Origin: an uncultured Clostridium sp.
GTDB lineage: Bacteria > Bacillota > Clostridia > Lachnospirales > Lachnospiraceae
Length of the DNA stretch: 19,267 nt
Reading direction: 5' to 3'
Assembly: GCA_900552885.1 (NCBI GenBank)
Contig: USBM01000011.1
Span: 1 to 19,267, forward strand
Below are positions 8,099 to 15,582 of this stretch, one piece after another; position 1 is the stretch's first letter; the number at the start of each line of letters is the position of its first letter. The notes under the pieces are model-generated. The model was not told the DNA's origin and made no database searches. It saw only the letters and a program-made list of their open reading frames with translations. The position numbers and the translations under genes are program-made.

Positions 8099-8566
8099 AT
8101 GACAGAAGAACAGATGAATGTATATAAGATGAGAATTTCACAGGCTGGAATTGCAGAGATGACAACGATCATGTTGGAGATGGAGATACAGTGGATGGAA
8201 GAAGCGGTTGCGGCATATGGAGAAAGTAATCTGGAAGAATTTGTGCGGTGTACAGATAAAGCACAATCGGTTCAGGTGGAACTTATGAATGTGATGAACC
8301 GGAGCAATGATGTCGCAGAGGACGTGTATTCGGTATTTGCATATATGAACAAGCAGTTGATCCGGTCTAAGATCAAGAGACAACCGCTGGAGTTTGACCG
8401 GATGCTTGCCATGTTACACAAGTACCACACCAGTTTCGAGGCACTCATACCGACAGATCAGGGCGGCCCGGTTATGCAGCAGAGTGAGAAGGTCTATGCA
8501 GGACTTACCTATGGAGCAGGTGGTCTGGTTGAGAGCAGTACAGGCGGGATGGATTATACGGTGTAG
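8099..8566 (+). CDS. FliS-like flagellar export chaperone homologue with C-terminal extension
   Basis: AGGAG (8086-8090) 8 bases upstream selects ATG 8099; a longer frame from GTG 8024 overlaps tatD and has no ribosome site. The 155-residue product is mostly helical. It follows the FliS pattern: YKxxxSQAxxxEMTTIMLEMEIQWMEE, then a KAQxxxxELMN helix, AEDVYSVFAYMNKQLIRS, and a last helix with MLAMLHKYHTSFEALI. FliS binds the C-terminus of flagellin and holds it unpolymerised for export. About 40 residues beyond the usual FliS end form a Gly/Ser/Tyr-rich tail (residues about 116-155) that ordinary FliS lacks. It is separated from fliD and flagellin genes, so it may be a second, specialised FliS. 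The assignment rests on pattern only. Confidence 0.6.
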   Translation: MTEEQMNVYKMRISQAGIAEMTTIMLEMEIQWMEEAVAAYGESNLEEFVRCTDKAQSVQVELMNVMNRSNDVAEDVYSVFAYMNKQLIRSKIKRQPLEFDRMLAMLHKYHTSFEALIPTDQGGPVMQQSEKVYAGLTYGAGGLVESSTGGMDYTV

Positions 8567-8573
8567 TACCTGC

Positions 8574-8604
8574 TTGACGTAGTGTGATATAATAAACGTA
8601 TAAG
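8574..8604 (+). promoter_or_regulatory. Probable promoter of the HIT gene
   Basis: Two readings fit. One is an extended -10, TGATATAAT, with TATAAT at 8588-8593 and no good -35. The other is TTGACG (8574-8579) with TATAAG (8599-8604) at a long 19-base spacing. Either gives a leader containing a small hairpin (8615-8629, ACTTTC-GGT-GAAAGT). Confidence 0.5.
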
Positions 8605-8669
8605 TGCGAATACAACTTTCGGTGAAAGTGATAGAACTATGATGAAAATGAGTATAGGAGGATATGAGT

Positions 8670-9086
8670 ATGAAGAAGGATGATTGCATTTTTTGTAAGA
8701 TTGCGAATGGAGAGATTCCATCCACTACGATTTATGAGAACAATGATTTCCGGGTGTTTTTTGATATCAACCCGGCAAGTAAGGGACATTGCCTGATCGT
8801 TCCGAAGCAGCATTACAATGATATATTTGATATGGATGCAGAGACAGGCGGCAAGCTGTTTTCTTTAGCAACGGTGGTAGCGAGAAGTCTTAAGAAGGAA
8901 CTGAACTGCGAAGGCATGAATATTGTACAGAACAATGGTATCATTGCCGGACAGACGGTATTTCATTTTCATCTGCATTTAATCCCTAGATATACGGGTG
9001 ACACGGTAAATGTTGGCTGGGTGCCGGGTGAAGCAGACTTAGATGAATTAGCAGAACTTGCGAAGAAGGTTCGCAAGAACATATAA
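8670..9086 (+). CDS. HIT family nucleotide hydrolase (Hint-like)
   Basis: ATG 8670 is preferred over ATG 8664 because AGGAGG (8656-8661) is 8 bases from the former and only 2 from the latter. The 138-residue protein has the zinc-type CIFC pair (C6, C9) and a complete histidine triad HFHLHLIPR (H99, H101, H103). Hint-like enzymes hydrolyse nucleoside phosphoramidates and aminoacyl-adenylates in the cytoplasm, with the middle His of the triad as nucleophile. NGIIAGQTVFH before the triad is typical. It has its own promoter region and is followed by a strong terminator, so it can be monocistronic. Its exact substrate cannot be told from sequence. Confidence 0.93.
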   Translation: MKKDDCIFCKIANGEIPSTTIYENNDFRVFFDINPASKGHCLIVPKQHYNDIFDMDAETGGKLFSLATVVARSLKKELNCEGMNIVQNNGIIAGQTVFHFHLHLIPRYTGDTVNVGWVPGEADLDELAELAKKVRKNI

Positions 9087-9087
9087 T
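9058..9087 (+). promoter_or_regulatory. Candidate promoter overlapping the end of the HIT gene
   Basis: TTGCGA (9058-9063), 18 bases, then TATAAT (9082-9087), the last covering the HIT stop codon. Transcription would start near 9095, just ahead of the terminator at 9113. It is the only promoter-like pair I found close upstream of the ABC genes. Confidence 0.4.
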
Positions 9088-9112
9088 AAGGAATTAGTTG
9101 CAGGATAAGAAT

Positions 9113-9166
9113 GAGACCATCGCACTTAGGATACAGAAAGGGTGAAAAGTGAGATGGTCTCTTTTT
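9113..9166 (+). terminator. Strong intrinsic terminator between HIT and ABC genes (possible attenuator)
   Basis: The arms at 9113-9127 and 9147-9161 pair over 15 bp with a single mismatch around a 19-base loop, and five T follow (9162-9166). This is a classical terminator. It lies only 17 bases before the preferred ABC start at 9184, and the GTG 9142 that would extend that gene is inside the stem-loop. Confidence 0.88.
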
Positions 9167-9183
9167 GGAAAGAATGGTTGAGT

Positions 9184-9993
9184 ATGGATAACATTATGAT
9201 AGAAGTAAAGGATATGAGCTTTGGCTACGGCAAAGATGCGATCCTTTCGAATGTGAATTTTATAGTGAAACGGCAGGAGTATGTCGGAATTATTGGTTCA
9301 AACGGTGCCGGAAAGAGTACATTAATGCGGTTGCTGCTTGGTCAGTTGACACCGAGCGAGGGAGAAGTGAATGTGCATACGAAAGCCATCGGGTATGTGC
9401 CGCAGGTTGGATTTCGGGAAGTCAGCAATTTCCCTGCGAATGTAGAAGAGATTGTGCTGACCGGATTATACAAGCAGATCGGCACGTTCCATATGCCGAA
9501 AAAGGAACACAAGCAGAAAGTCAAACAGGTATTAGAGCTTGTTGGTATGCAGGATTTCCGGACGAGAATGTTATCGGAGATGTCCGGGGGACAGCAGCAG
9601 AGAGTGCTGATTGCCAGAGCGTTGATCGGAGATCCGGAACTGTTGGTGTTAGATGAGCCGCTTACAGGTATTGATAAGGAAGCGGGCGAGACACTATATC
9701 TGTTGTTGGACAAACTCAATAAAGAATATGGCATGACGATCGTTATGGTAACGCATAATAGGGAACAGGTTGCGAAGTATACGAACCGGTTCTATCATGT
9801 GACAAATGGTGGGGTACATCTGGATAAGTCGTCTGTTCTGTGTGATGAGGTGATGAAGGATAAGATGATCATTGCCAAGCCGAAACGATACAGCAGTCAT
9901 GGCGGAACAGGTAAGATACATTCTGTAGAGGTGGAAAAGGAAGCACCGTATGACGCTTCTTATAAGGGAGCAAAGAAGGAGGAGAATAAGTGA
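9184..9993 (+). CDS. Metal-type ABC transporter, ATP-binding protein (ZnuC/MntB-like)
   Basis: A 269-residue ABC ATPase that would power uptake of zinc or manganese with the permease encoded next to it. Motifs: Walker A GSNGAGKST (38-46), signature MSGGQ (133-137), Walker B LLVLDEP (153-159, with catalytic E158), and the switch His in VTHN (H191). YGYGKDAILSNV-type start and the FREVSNFPANVEEIV Q-loop region are typical of the zinc/manganese subfamily. The start is not certain: ATG 9184 has only a weak GGAAAG upstream and ATG 9196 is possible, while a GTG at 9142 is excluded because it sits in a terminator hairpin. The last 30 or so residues are a hydrophilic, Lys/Glu-rich extension. The stop overlaps the permease start (TGATG). 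Confidence 0.88.
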   Translation: MDNIMIEVKDMSFGYGKDAILSNVNFIVKRQEYVGIIGSNGAGKSTLMRLLLGQLTPSEGEVNVHTKAIGYVPQVGFREVSNFPANVEEIVLTGLYKQIGTFHMPKKEHKQKVKQVLELVGMQDFRTRMLSEMSGGQQQRVLIARALIGDPELLVLDEPLTGIDKEAGETLYLLLDKLNKEYGMTIVMVTHNREQVAKYTNRFYHVTNGGVHLDKSSVLCDEVMKDKMIIAKPKRYSSHGGTGKIHSVEVEKEAPYDASYKGAKKEENK

Positions 9994-10787
9994 TGTTTGA
10001 TATATTTCAGTATGCATTTATGCAAAAGGCATTCTTGGTTGGTATTCTCCTTGCGATTATTATTCCTTTGATTGGTGTAATTGTTGTATTAAAGAGACTT
10101 TCCATGATCGGAGATGCCCTGTCGCATACATCCCTTGCAGGTGTTGCGTTAGGTCTGATCCTTGGTATCAATCCGATTGTGGGAGCAGTTGTTGTCTGTA
10201 TGATCGCAGCATTTAGCATTGAGGCAATCCGTAAAGCGTTACCGAAGTATGCGGAGATATCCATATCCATTATTATGTCGGTGGGAATTGGTCTTGCAAG
10301 TGTGCTGTCCGGGTTCATTGATGATGGGGCAGCATTTAACTCGTTCCTGTTTGGTAGTATTGTGGCAATTACGGACACTGAGGTCGTTATGGTTATTATT
10401 GTGACGATCATTGTTGTTGCTGTATTCCTGCTGCTCTACAAAGAATTGATGTTCATTACGTTTGATGAACCGGGAGCGGTGCTTGCAGGTGTGCCGGTAA
10501 AGAAGATCAACTTTGTGATCACGCTGCTTACTGCAATTACTGTATCCGTTGCGGCGCGTAGTGTCGGTGCCTTGATGGTATCGTCACTTATGGTCATTCC
10601 GGTTGCGTGTGCCATGCAGCTTGCCAACAGTTATAAGAAGACGGTGATCTATTCCGTGTTGTTTGCACTGTTATTTACGATTGTCGGATTGTTCCTGTCG
10701 TATTATATGAATCTGAAACCGGGTGGAACGATTGTGTTGACCGGAGTGGTCGTGTTGATACCTCTTATGTTTGTAAAGAGGAAATAG
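9993..10787 (+). CDS. Metal ABC transporter permease, ABC-3 family (ZnuB-like)
   Basis: A 264-residue protein with seven to eight hydrophobic segments. It matches the ABC-3 family by LKRLSMIGDALSHTSLAGVALG (about residues 33-54), ISIIMSVGIGLASVL, FLFGSI, and LMVSSLMVIPVACAMQL near the C-terminal third. These permeases form the membrane channel for zinc, manganese or iron import. AGGAG (9980-9984) precedes ATG 9993, which overlaps the ATPase stop; GTG 9990 is a less likely start. Neither a solute-binding protein nor a Fur/Zur/MntR regulator gene is present in the window, so the binding protein must be encoded elsewhere. The metal cannot be decided from the sequence. Confidence 0.93.
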   Translation: MFDIFQYAFMQKAFLVGILLAIIIPLIGVIVVLKRLSMIGDALSHTSLAGVALGLILGINPIVGAVVVCMIAAFSIEAIRKALPKYAEISISIIMSVGIGLASVLSGFIDDGAAFNSFLFGSIVAITDTEVVMVIIVTIIVVAVFLLLYKELMFITFDEPGAVLAGVPVKKINFVITLLTAITVSVAARSVGALMVSSLMVIPVACAMQLANSYKKTVIYSVLFALLFTIVGLFLSYYMNLKPGGTIVLTGVVVLIPLMFVKRK

Positions 10788-10802
10788 GGAGGATGTGCTC
10801 CT

Positions 10803-11012
10803 TTGATAAAAATTATTAATGATAGTGAAGATGCAAAGGGTGAGGTCTGTGGCTGTGCAGTGAATAATGAAGGAGAACTAGTGGTTGGAGCAACATCCGA
10901 GAGTGCATTGTGTAATAGGGATGAGAATTATGCTTATTATCTGCGCGGTTCTTCACGTCTGTATGGGTATGACAGCAAGCACTTGGAATTTATGATGGAG
11001 CAGGAAGTGTAA
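10803..11012 (+). CDS. Small hypothetical protein, TTG start
   Basis: Sixty-nine residues, not recognised. The start is TTG 10803, with GGGAGG (10787-10792) 10 bases upstream overlapping the end of the permease gene. The protein is acidic, lacks membrane segments, and has a CGC motif (C16, C18) plus C37. It is 15 bases downstream of the permease gene in the same direction, so co-transcription with the metal transporter is likely. The Cys content would allow metal binding, but that is speculation. It could also be the 5' remnant of a longer gene: the same frame resumes after two stops with IEIVDGRIKDE (11085-11117). Confidence 0.5.
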   Translation: MIKIINDSEDAKGEVCGCAVNNEGELVVGATSESALCNRDENYAYYLRGSSRLYGYDSKHLEFMMEQEV

Positions 11013-11124
11013 CACTTGCATCTTATCGCCGGTTGAGGAATATAGAGGAAAATATAGATTAGGTTTGCCCGATGCGAACGTAAGATTGAGATTGTAGATG
11101 GACGGATCAAGGACGAATGAAAGC

Positions 11125-11796
11125 CTACAGATAATGTGCGATTGCATACAATACAAGCAAATGCACCGGGTAGAACCAGTAAAATAACATCTTTGCCTGA
11201 GGACCGCGTTTGCCATTATAGAAGGTAATGAATACCATAGCGATCAATCCGTACAATTCAAATGCACCAAAGAAGATGTAGAGGATCAAAGCGGTTAAGA
11301 TCATCCGCATCCAAGGAGTCTCTCTGGTTAGGTAGAACATACAGATTAACAGGACACCGCCAATTCCATAATCGCAGTGCACAAAATAAGACGCTGCAAA
11401 GATGAGCACAAAGGGAATCGCATAGATTTTCTTTGTGTTCATTTCTTCTAGGCAGAAAATGGATGATAATCCGAGTGCTAGTGTAATGAATACATTCTGA
11501 TGTCCCCAGTCCATAACAGTTCCGAAGAATGCCAGATCAAACGGAATCTCAGAAAGAAGGGCAAAGACGCAAAGCCGGATCAGATAATTGGTATGACTTC
11601 TTGTGTGATGAAAACCTTCTACGATCAGAAAGCAGAAGATCGGAAATGCAATTCGCCCAATGGCACGAAATGTCATATTTTCCGGAAAAAATATATATCC
11701 TACATGATCGATCACCATTGTGATGATCGCAATCATTTTCAAAGTAAAACTATCTAAAAATCCGGTCTGTTTCTGTTGCGTTAATTCAAAATCCAT
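11125..11796 (-). CDS. TraX-like membrane acyltransferase family protein
   Basis: ATG 11796 is preferred to the adjacent TTG 11799 since GAGGG lies 8 bases before it. The 223-residue protein has about seven to eight hydrophobic helices. TraX features: LKMIAIITMVIDHVGYIFFP, RAIGRIAFPIFCFLIVEGF, YLIRLCVFALLSEIPFDLAF, a central HQNVFITLALGL, and a C-terminal FYWFYPVHLLVLYAIAH. TraX of the F plasmid acetylates the N-terminus of pilin; chromosomal homologues in Firmicutes are common and their acceptors are largely unknown. No pilin or conjugation gene is nearby. It is transcribed alone from its own promoter, facing the 69-residue gene. Confidence 0.88.
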   Translation of the reverse strand: MDFELTQQKQTGFLDSFTLKMIAIITMVIDHVGYIFFPENMTFRAIGRIAFPIFCFLIVEGFHHTRSHTNYLIRLCVFALLSEIPFDLAFFGTVMDWGHQNVFITLALGLSSIFCLEEMNTKKIYAIPFVLIFAASYFVHCDYGIGGVLLICMFYLTRETPWMRMILTALILYIFFGAFELYGLIAMVFITFYNGKRGPQAKMLFYWFYPVHLLVLYAIAHYL

Positions 11797-11856
11797 CAAT
11801 GGAACCCTCTTTCCCTTACAAGCATGTATCGTCTACTTGTCCTATAACTTTCCTAG

Positions 11857-11885
11857 AGTATAGCAGACAGCATTTTATCTTGCAA
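11857..11885 (-). promoter_or_regulatory. Promoter of the TraX-like gene
   Basis: On the minus strand: TTGCAA (11885-11880), a 17-base spacer, then TATACT (11862-11857) with a TGC extension. The leader to ATG 11796 is about 55 bases. Confidence 0.65.
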
Positions 11886-11997
11886 GTAGAGAAACTGCAA
11901 CAATATGGTAAGAAGGCAGTATAGTGAATGCTGCGTGCGTGATGTCAGAACACGAAACATTCACGAAAATAATGTGGCAATTCTTGTAGATAATTGG

Positions 11998-12003
11998 TAT
12001 AAT
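11998..12003 (+). promoter_or_regulatory. Extended -10 promoter of the DivIVA-like operon
   Basis: TGG precedes TATAAT at 11998-12003; TGGCAA, 17 bases upstream at 11975-11980, is a poor -35. A second TATAAT overlaps at 12003-12008. The leader to ATG 12076 is about 65 bases. Upstream lie an inverted repeat GTGAATG (11924-11930)/CATTCAC (11958-11964) and two CACGAAA direct repeats (11951-11957 and 11962-11968), which could be regulator sites. Confidence 0.5.
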
Positions 12004-12075
12004 ATAATTATCTATCGAAAATTATATACAATGCCGGTTTTGGTGTATAGCGGGAGTGCGAAAGGAGAATATATA

Positions 12076-12996
12076 ATGGCAAGAGATGAAAGGTTTAAGA
12101 CAGTTTCGTTTGGTGGATATGATAAGGCTACGGTGGATTCATACATTGATGAATTGAATAAGACACATATGCAGGATATCGCAGACCTGAAGCAGACGAT
12201 CAGTAAGTTAAGTGAGACCGTGAAGAGTCTGCAGCTTGTTAAGGATAGTATCAGTTCGGAATCGAATCAGGCAATTGAGAATATGCAGAAGTATAATGAG
12301 TCTTTACAGAAGGAATTGGAGAAGGCGAATCGCAAGTTAGAAGAACAGGAAGAATCTTCGAAAGGATATTCCGATAAGTTAGAGATCATTTCCAAGACGT
12401 TGGTAGAGACGAATGAGCGGTGTGATGCGATGCTCAAGGATGCAGAGGTTAAGAGTAAGAAGATGTTAGAAGAGGCAGAGGCGGGCAGTAAGGACATGCT
12501 TTTGAAAGCCAGAGAGGAAAGCGATACATTGCTTGCGAATGCCAAGAGTCAGAGTAATTACATGGTATCAGATGCGGAGAAGAAGAGTCGGAACCTGATC
12601 GAGGATTCTGAGAAGCAGAGTGCTAACATTTTGCACCGGGCAGAGGAGGAACGCGAGAAGTTGCATGTCCGGGCAGAAGAAGAGTATAAGCAGGCAATTG
12701 CAAAGAAGAATGCGGAATGTCAGAAGATGGTGGAGGATGCACAGGCAGAGAAAGATAAGATTCTTGCGGAAGCAAGAGACAAGGTGGCATCGATCCGTGG
12801 TTCTATGAAGAGAGAATGTGAGAGCGTGAGCACTTATATGGCAAGTCTGATGGAATCTGTAGAAGGTGTTGTGAAAGCATGTAATGAGACGAAAGTGATC
12901 ACAGATAAGGCATTTGGGGGAATTGCAGCGAAAGAGCGTCCGGCATTGACGGATGAGGAAGCACAGGAGATACCGCAGATTAAGTTTGAGGGGTAG
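12076..12996 (+). CDS. DivIVA-like coiled-coil protein with eleven hendecad repeats
   Basis: AAAGGAG (12061-12067) 8 bases upstream fixes ATG 12076; a frame open from 11905 runs through the promoter and is discounted. The product has 306 residues. Residues about 6-28 (FKTVSFGGYDKATVDSYIDELN) match the lipid-binding N-terminal segment of DivIVA/GpsB proteins. Residues 30-115 are coiled coil. Residues 119-239 are eleven uninterrupted 11-residue units with Leu/Met/Ile at positions 1-2 and mostly Ala at 5. The C-terminal 65 residues hold a short helix and an acidic tail. DivIVA proteins mark curved membranes at poles and septa and recruit partners. It stands first in a probable operon with a PAS protein, mbl and flagellar rod genes, which suggests a polar or envelope scaffold. 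The partner is unknown. Confidence 0.8.
   Translation: MARDERFKTVSFGGYDKATVDSYIDELNKTHMQDIADLKQTISKLSETVKSLQLVKDSISSESNQAIENMQKYNESLQKELEKANRKLEEQEESSKGYSDKLEIISKTLVETNERCDAMLKDAEVKSKKMLEEAEAGSKDMLLKAREESDTLLANAKSQSNYMVSDAEKKSRNLIEDSEKQSANILHRAEEEREKLHVRAEEEYKQAIAKKNAECQKMVEDAQAEKDKILAEARDKVASIRGSMKRECESVSTYMASLMESVEGVVKACNETKVITDKAFGGIAAKERPALTDEEAQEIPQIKFEG
12430..12792 (+). repeat. Eleven 33-bp units encoding hendecad (11-residue) repeats
   Basis: The units run without a gap from MLKDAEVKSKK to ILAEARDKVAS. They are diverged at DNA level but in perfect protein register, as expected for an 11-residue coiled coil rather than recent duplication. Confidence 0.8.
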
Positions 12997-13022
12997 AGAA
13001 GAGCCCTTTGGAGGAGAGGCTT

Positions 13023-15521
13023 ATGGATATAAAACGAATTGAAAGTTTCAAAGAATTTGCCGGACATTTGGAATACCCGATGGTAATATTTGAGGCAGAG
13101 TCCGGTAAGGTATTGGAGATCAATGCTGAGGCGAAGGAATTGATCGGGGATCATGTGAAGCACATTCATATTGAGCCGGGCAGATCGCTTACCAAGCTCA
13201 ATTTCTGGGAGATGCTGCATGACCGGAAGAGTCTGATGTGGCATCGGATTCGTATGGTGGCAGACAACGAGGAACATTTGGTGTGTGGGTTAGTCAATGA
13301 GGCAACTGTGAATGAACAGTTGATCTATACCGTGTTGTTTGAACGTCGTGCAGATCTGAATATTGGAAGTTTTACATTGGAGCGGATCGTGAATCATGCA
13401 GGAATTGTTGCATTCCATATGGCATGTAATGATGGAAAGTACCAGATTGAATATGTATCACGGAATATCCGCAAGTACGGATATACGAGAGGACAGTTTT
13501 ATGATAATGTGATCGATGTGAAGGACATAGTGTGCCCGGAAGATTATGAGAAAGTATCGGATACGATTGCCTATGCGGCGAAGAAGCATATTGATGAAGG
13601 TGCATTGGAGTGCCGTATTTTTACGGATGAGAGAGATCTGATACCGGTCCGGTTGCAGATTCATTATATTTATAATGAAGAGGGAATGTTGACGGATTTT
13701 GAGATCCTCATGATGGATATGCGGGAAGAGCTGCAGCGTAACAGCGAGAATGCATATTTGAGTAACGCGGTTACGAAGATGAAGAGTGTCGTATTGGTTA
13801 AGTCTTATCATGCGGGAAAACGTACACTGAAGTATATTTCGCCTAATGCAGGCATGGTTGGAATGAATGTGGAGGCATTACGCAAGGGATATAAGCTGAC
13901 AGAAGATTATATTCATCCGGATGACAGGGATGGTGTGATCGATTCTATCTATCAGGCAGTGGCAAACGGAGTGACCGATTACCTGCATACGTATCGCATG
14001 GTACGGGATGACGGCAGGGTGATATGGGTTGAGAATGTCGTAACGATCAACCGTGTATCAGATGGGGAAGCAGATGTGTGTTTTCTGCTTACAGATGTGA
14101 CGGAACAGAAGAATATGGAGCAGGAACTTGCGGCAACAGCAGAGAATGAACTGACTGCAACAGAGATTGTGAGTAAACCGGTATTTCATAATGTGGATGC
14201 GGCACAATTAGATAAAGAGATGTTGAAGCAGTTTGAGCTGATGGCACAGACACTGAGTCAGAATGTATCGTATTATAGCGTGGTTGTGGATACGGAAGGT
14301 GCACTTGTGACAACGCCGGCCGGTCCCGGTAAGGATATCGGACAGTTCTATGATCTGTTTGAACGGCCACAGATGAAGGAGGAATTTGTCAGGTTGTCCG
14401 GTAAAGCAAAGGAAGAATTGCTTCCGCAAAGCGCAAGCCTTTCTATGAATAAGATGAATGTACATATGGTTTTTGCACCGCTGACGGTTCAGAATGAGGT
14501 TATGGCTTATTGGGTACTTACCAGCTTTGCCAAGGATGGCGATGTGGTAATAGGCTCTGTGATCGAACAGCAATGGCAGCTTGCGAATGCAATTGCAAAG
14601 TGTTTCTATGCGGAAGCGGCAGTTACTACAGAGACAAGACTTCGTAAGCTGACAGAGATCCAGTTGCACAAAGAACAGCAGGAAAGACATGTTCTTCAGG
14701 ATATGATCGACATTATGGTACAGCAGGGAGAAGCCGGACTTGGTGAGATCTGTCAGAAGGCGGCGTTATATCTGAATATTTCGGACATTGGCATTTATGT
14801 CGAGAATAAAGAGACTGAAAAGGTGGAAAAATACTTCTCATGGGATCTGACAAGTGACAATCCGGCATTTTTTGATGTGATGGTAATGTCGGTTTCGGAA
14901 TACAAGGTCTTGCACAATCTGTTAAAGGATGATAAAGTTGTGACGGCTGATTCTACAAGCACCAATCTGTTCTTAAGTGAATTGATAAGACAGACGGATA
15001 TGGGCAATATTCTGTTTCAGGCAATTGAGGTGGCAGATGGAATAGATGGTTACGTGGTCTTTGCAGATAAGGATAAGACACATGTGTTTGACCGTAAAGA
15101 CAAGCATTTTATTATGTCCGTTACGGAAATATTTGGCAATATTATATTTGGCAGGAATAAGTCTTCTAAGATGGATATTCTGAAAGAGGGCGTATTAGAT
15201 GCGTATGATCATATCCGGGATGCTGTATTTGTGAAGGACAACCGGACGGGCGACGTCATTTTTGCCAATAAGGCAATGGACAAGTTGTTTGGCTATAGTG
15301 TAGTCGGAATGTCGGCTGGCGATGTGGTGAATGACAAGTTAGAACAGTATCGTAATATGCAGGGTGTCCGGAAGCGGTTCATCACTAATAAAAAGGTCAC
15401 CAAATGGCAAAGCTATTTGAAAGAGTTAGATCAGATCATGAATATTGTAGAAGTGCGGTTAGATCTTTCGGAACGTATGGATTGCAGTATTTATATCCTG
15501 AAGAAAAATAAAAAGAAATAG
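13023..15521 (+). CDS. Multi-PAS/GAF sensory protein without recognisable output domain
   Basis: GGAGGAG (13010-13016) 6 bases upstream selects ATG 13023. The 832-residue cytoplasmic protein has no signal peptide or membrane segment. Order: PAS-like (about 10-105), PAS (about 115-235), a clear PAS_3 fold (about 250-365, with YIHPDDRDGV, RMVRDDGRVIWVE and LLTDVTEQK), a PocR/GAF-like sensor region (about 385-535), a helix, GAF-like (about 555-712), and a C-terminal PAS (about 718-828, with VFVKDNRTGDVIFANKAMDKLFGYS). I see no histidine-kinase, GGDEF, EAL, HD or DNA-binding motif. PAS and GAF domains bind small ligands or cofactors and pass signals by contact. It lies 26 bases after the DivIVA-like gene, so the two products may interact. 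Domain borders are approximate. Confidence 0.75.
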   Translation: MDIKRIESFKEFAGHLEYPMVIFEAESGKVLEINAEAKELIGDHVKHIHIEPGRSLTKLNFWEMLHDRKSLMWHRIRMVADNEEHLVCGLVNEATVNEQLIYTVLFERRADLNIGSFTLERIVNHAGIVAFHMACNDGKYQIEYVSRNIRKYGYTRGQFYDNVIDVKDIVCPEDYEKVSDTIAYAAKKHIDEGALECRIFTDERDLIPVRLQIHYIYNEEGMLTDFEILMMDMREELQRNSENAYLSNAVTKMKSVVLVKSYHAGKRTLKYISPNAGMVGMNVEALRKGYKLTEDYIHPDDRDGVIDSIYQAVANGVTDYLHTYRMVRDDGRVIWVENVVTINRVSDGEADVCFLLTDVTEQKNMEQELAATAENELTATEIVSKPVFHNVDAAQLDKEMLKQFELMAQTLSQNVSYYSVVVDTEGALVTTPAGPGKDIGQFYDLFERPQMKEEFVRLSGKAKEELLPQSASLSMNKMNVHMVFAPLTVQNEVMAYWVLTSFAKDGDVVIGSVIEQQWQLANAIAKCFYAEAAVTTETRLRKLTEIQLHKEQQERHVLQDMIDIMVQQGEAGLGEICQKAALYLNISDIGIYVENKETEKVEKYFSWDLTSDNPAFFDVMVMSVSEYKVLHNLLKDDKVVTADSTSTNLFLSELIRQTDMGNILFQAIEVADGIDGYVVFADKDKTHVFDRKDKHFIMSVTEIFGNIIFGRNKSSKMDILKEGVLDAYDHIRDAVFVKDNRTGDVIFANKAMDKLFGYSVVGMSAGDVVNDKLEQYRNMQGVRKRFITNKKVTKWQSYLKELDQIMNIVEVRLDLSERMDCSIYILKKNKKK

Positions 15522-15582
15522 TATCCCTGAATCTTAAGAATTACTTGATTTTTGGCGATATATATAGGAAAGGGGCACGAAC

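Noticed and set aside
9142..9183. GTG-start extension of the ABC ATPase gene
   Set aside because: The stretch forms the loop end and 3' arm of a strong terminator; the extra residues do not belong to the ABC fold.
11975..11990. TGGCA...TTG resembling a sigma-54 promoter
   Set aside because: The spacing between the GG and GC-type elements does not fit, and a TGG-TATAAT extended -10 lies just downstream.
11905..12075. 57-codon N-terminal extension of the DivIVA-like protein
   Set aside because: It covers the promoter and leader; AAAGGAG and the DivIVA N-terminal motif both point to ATG 12076.
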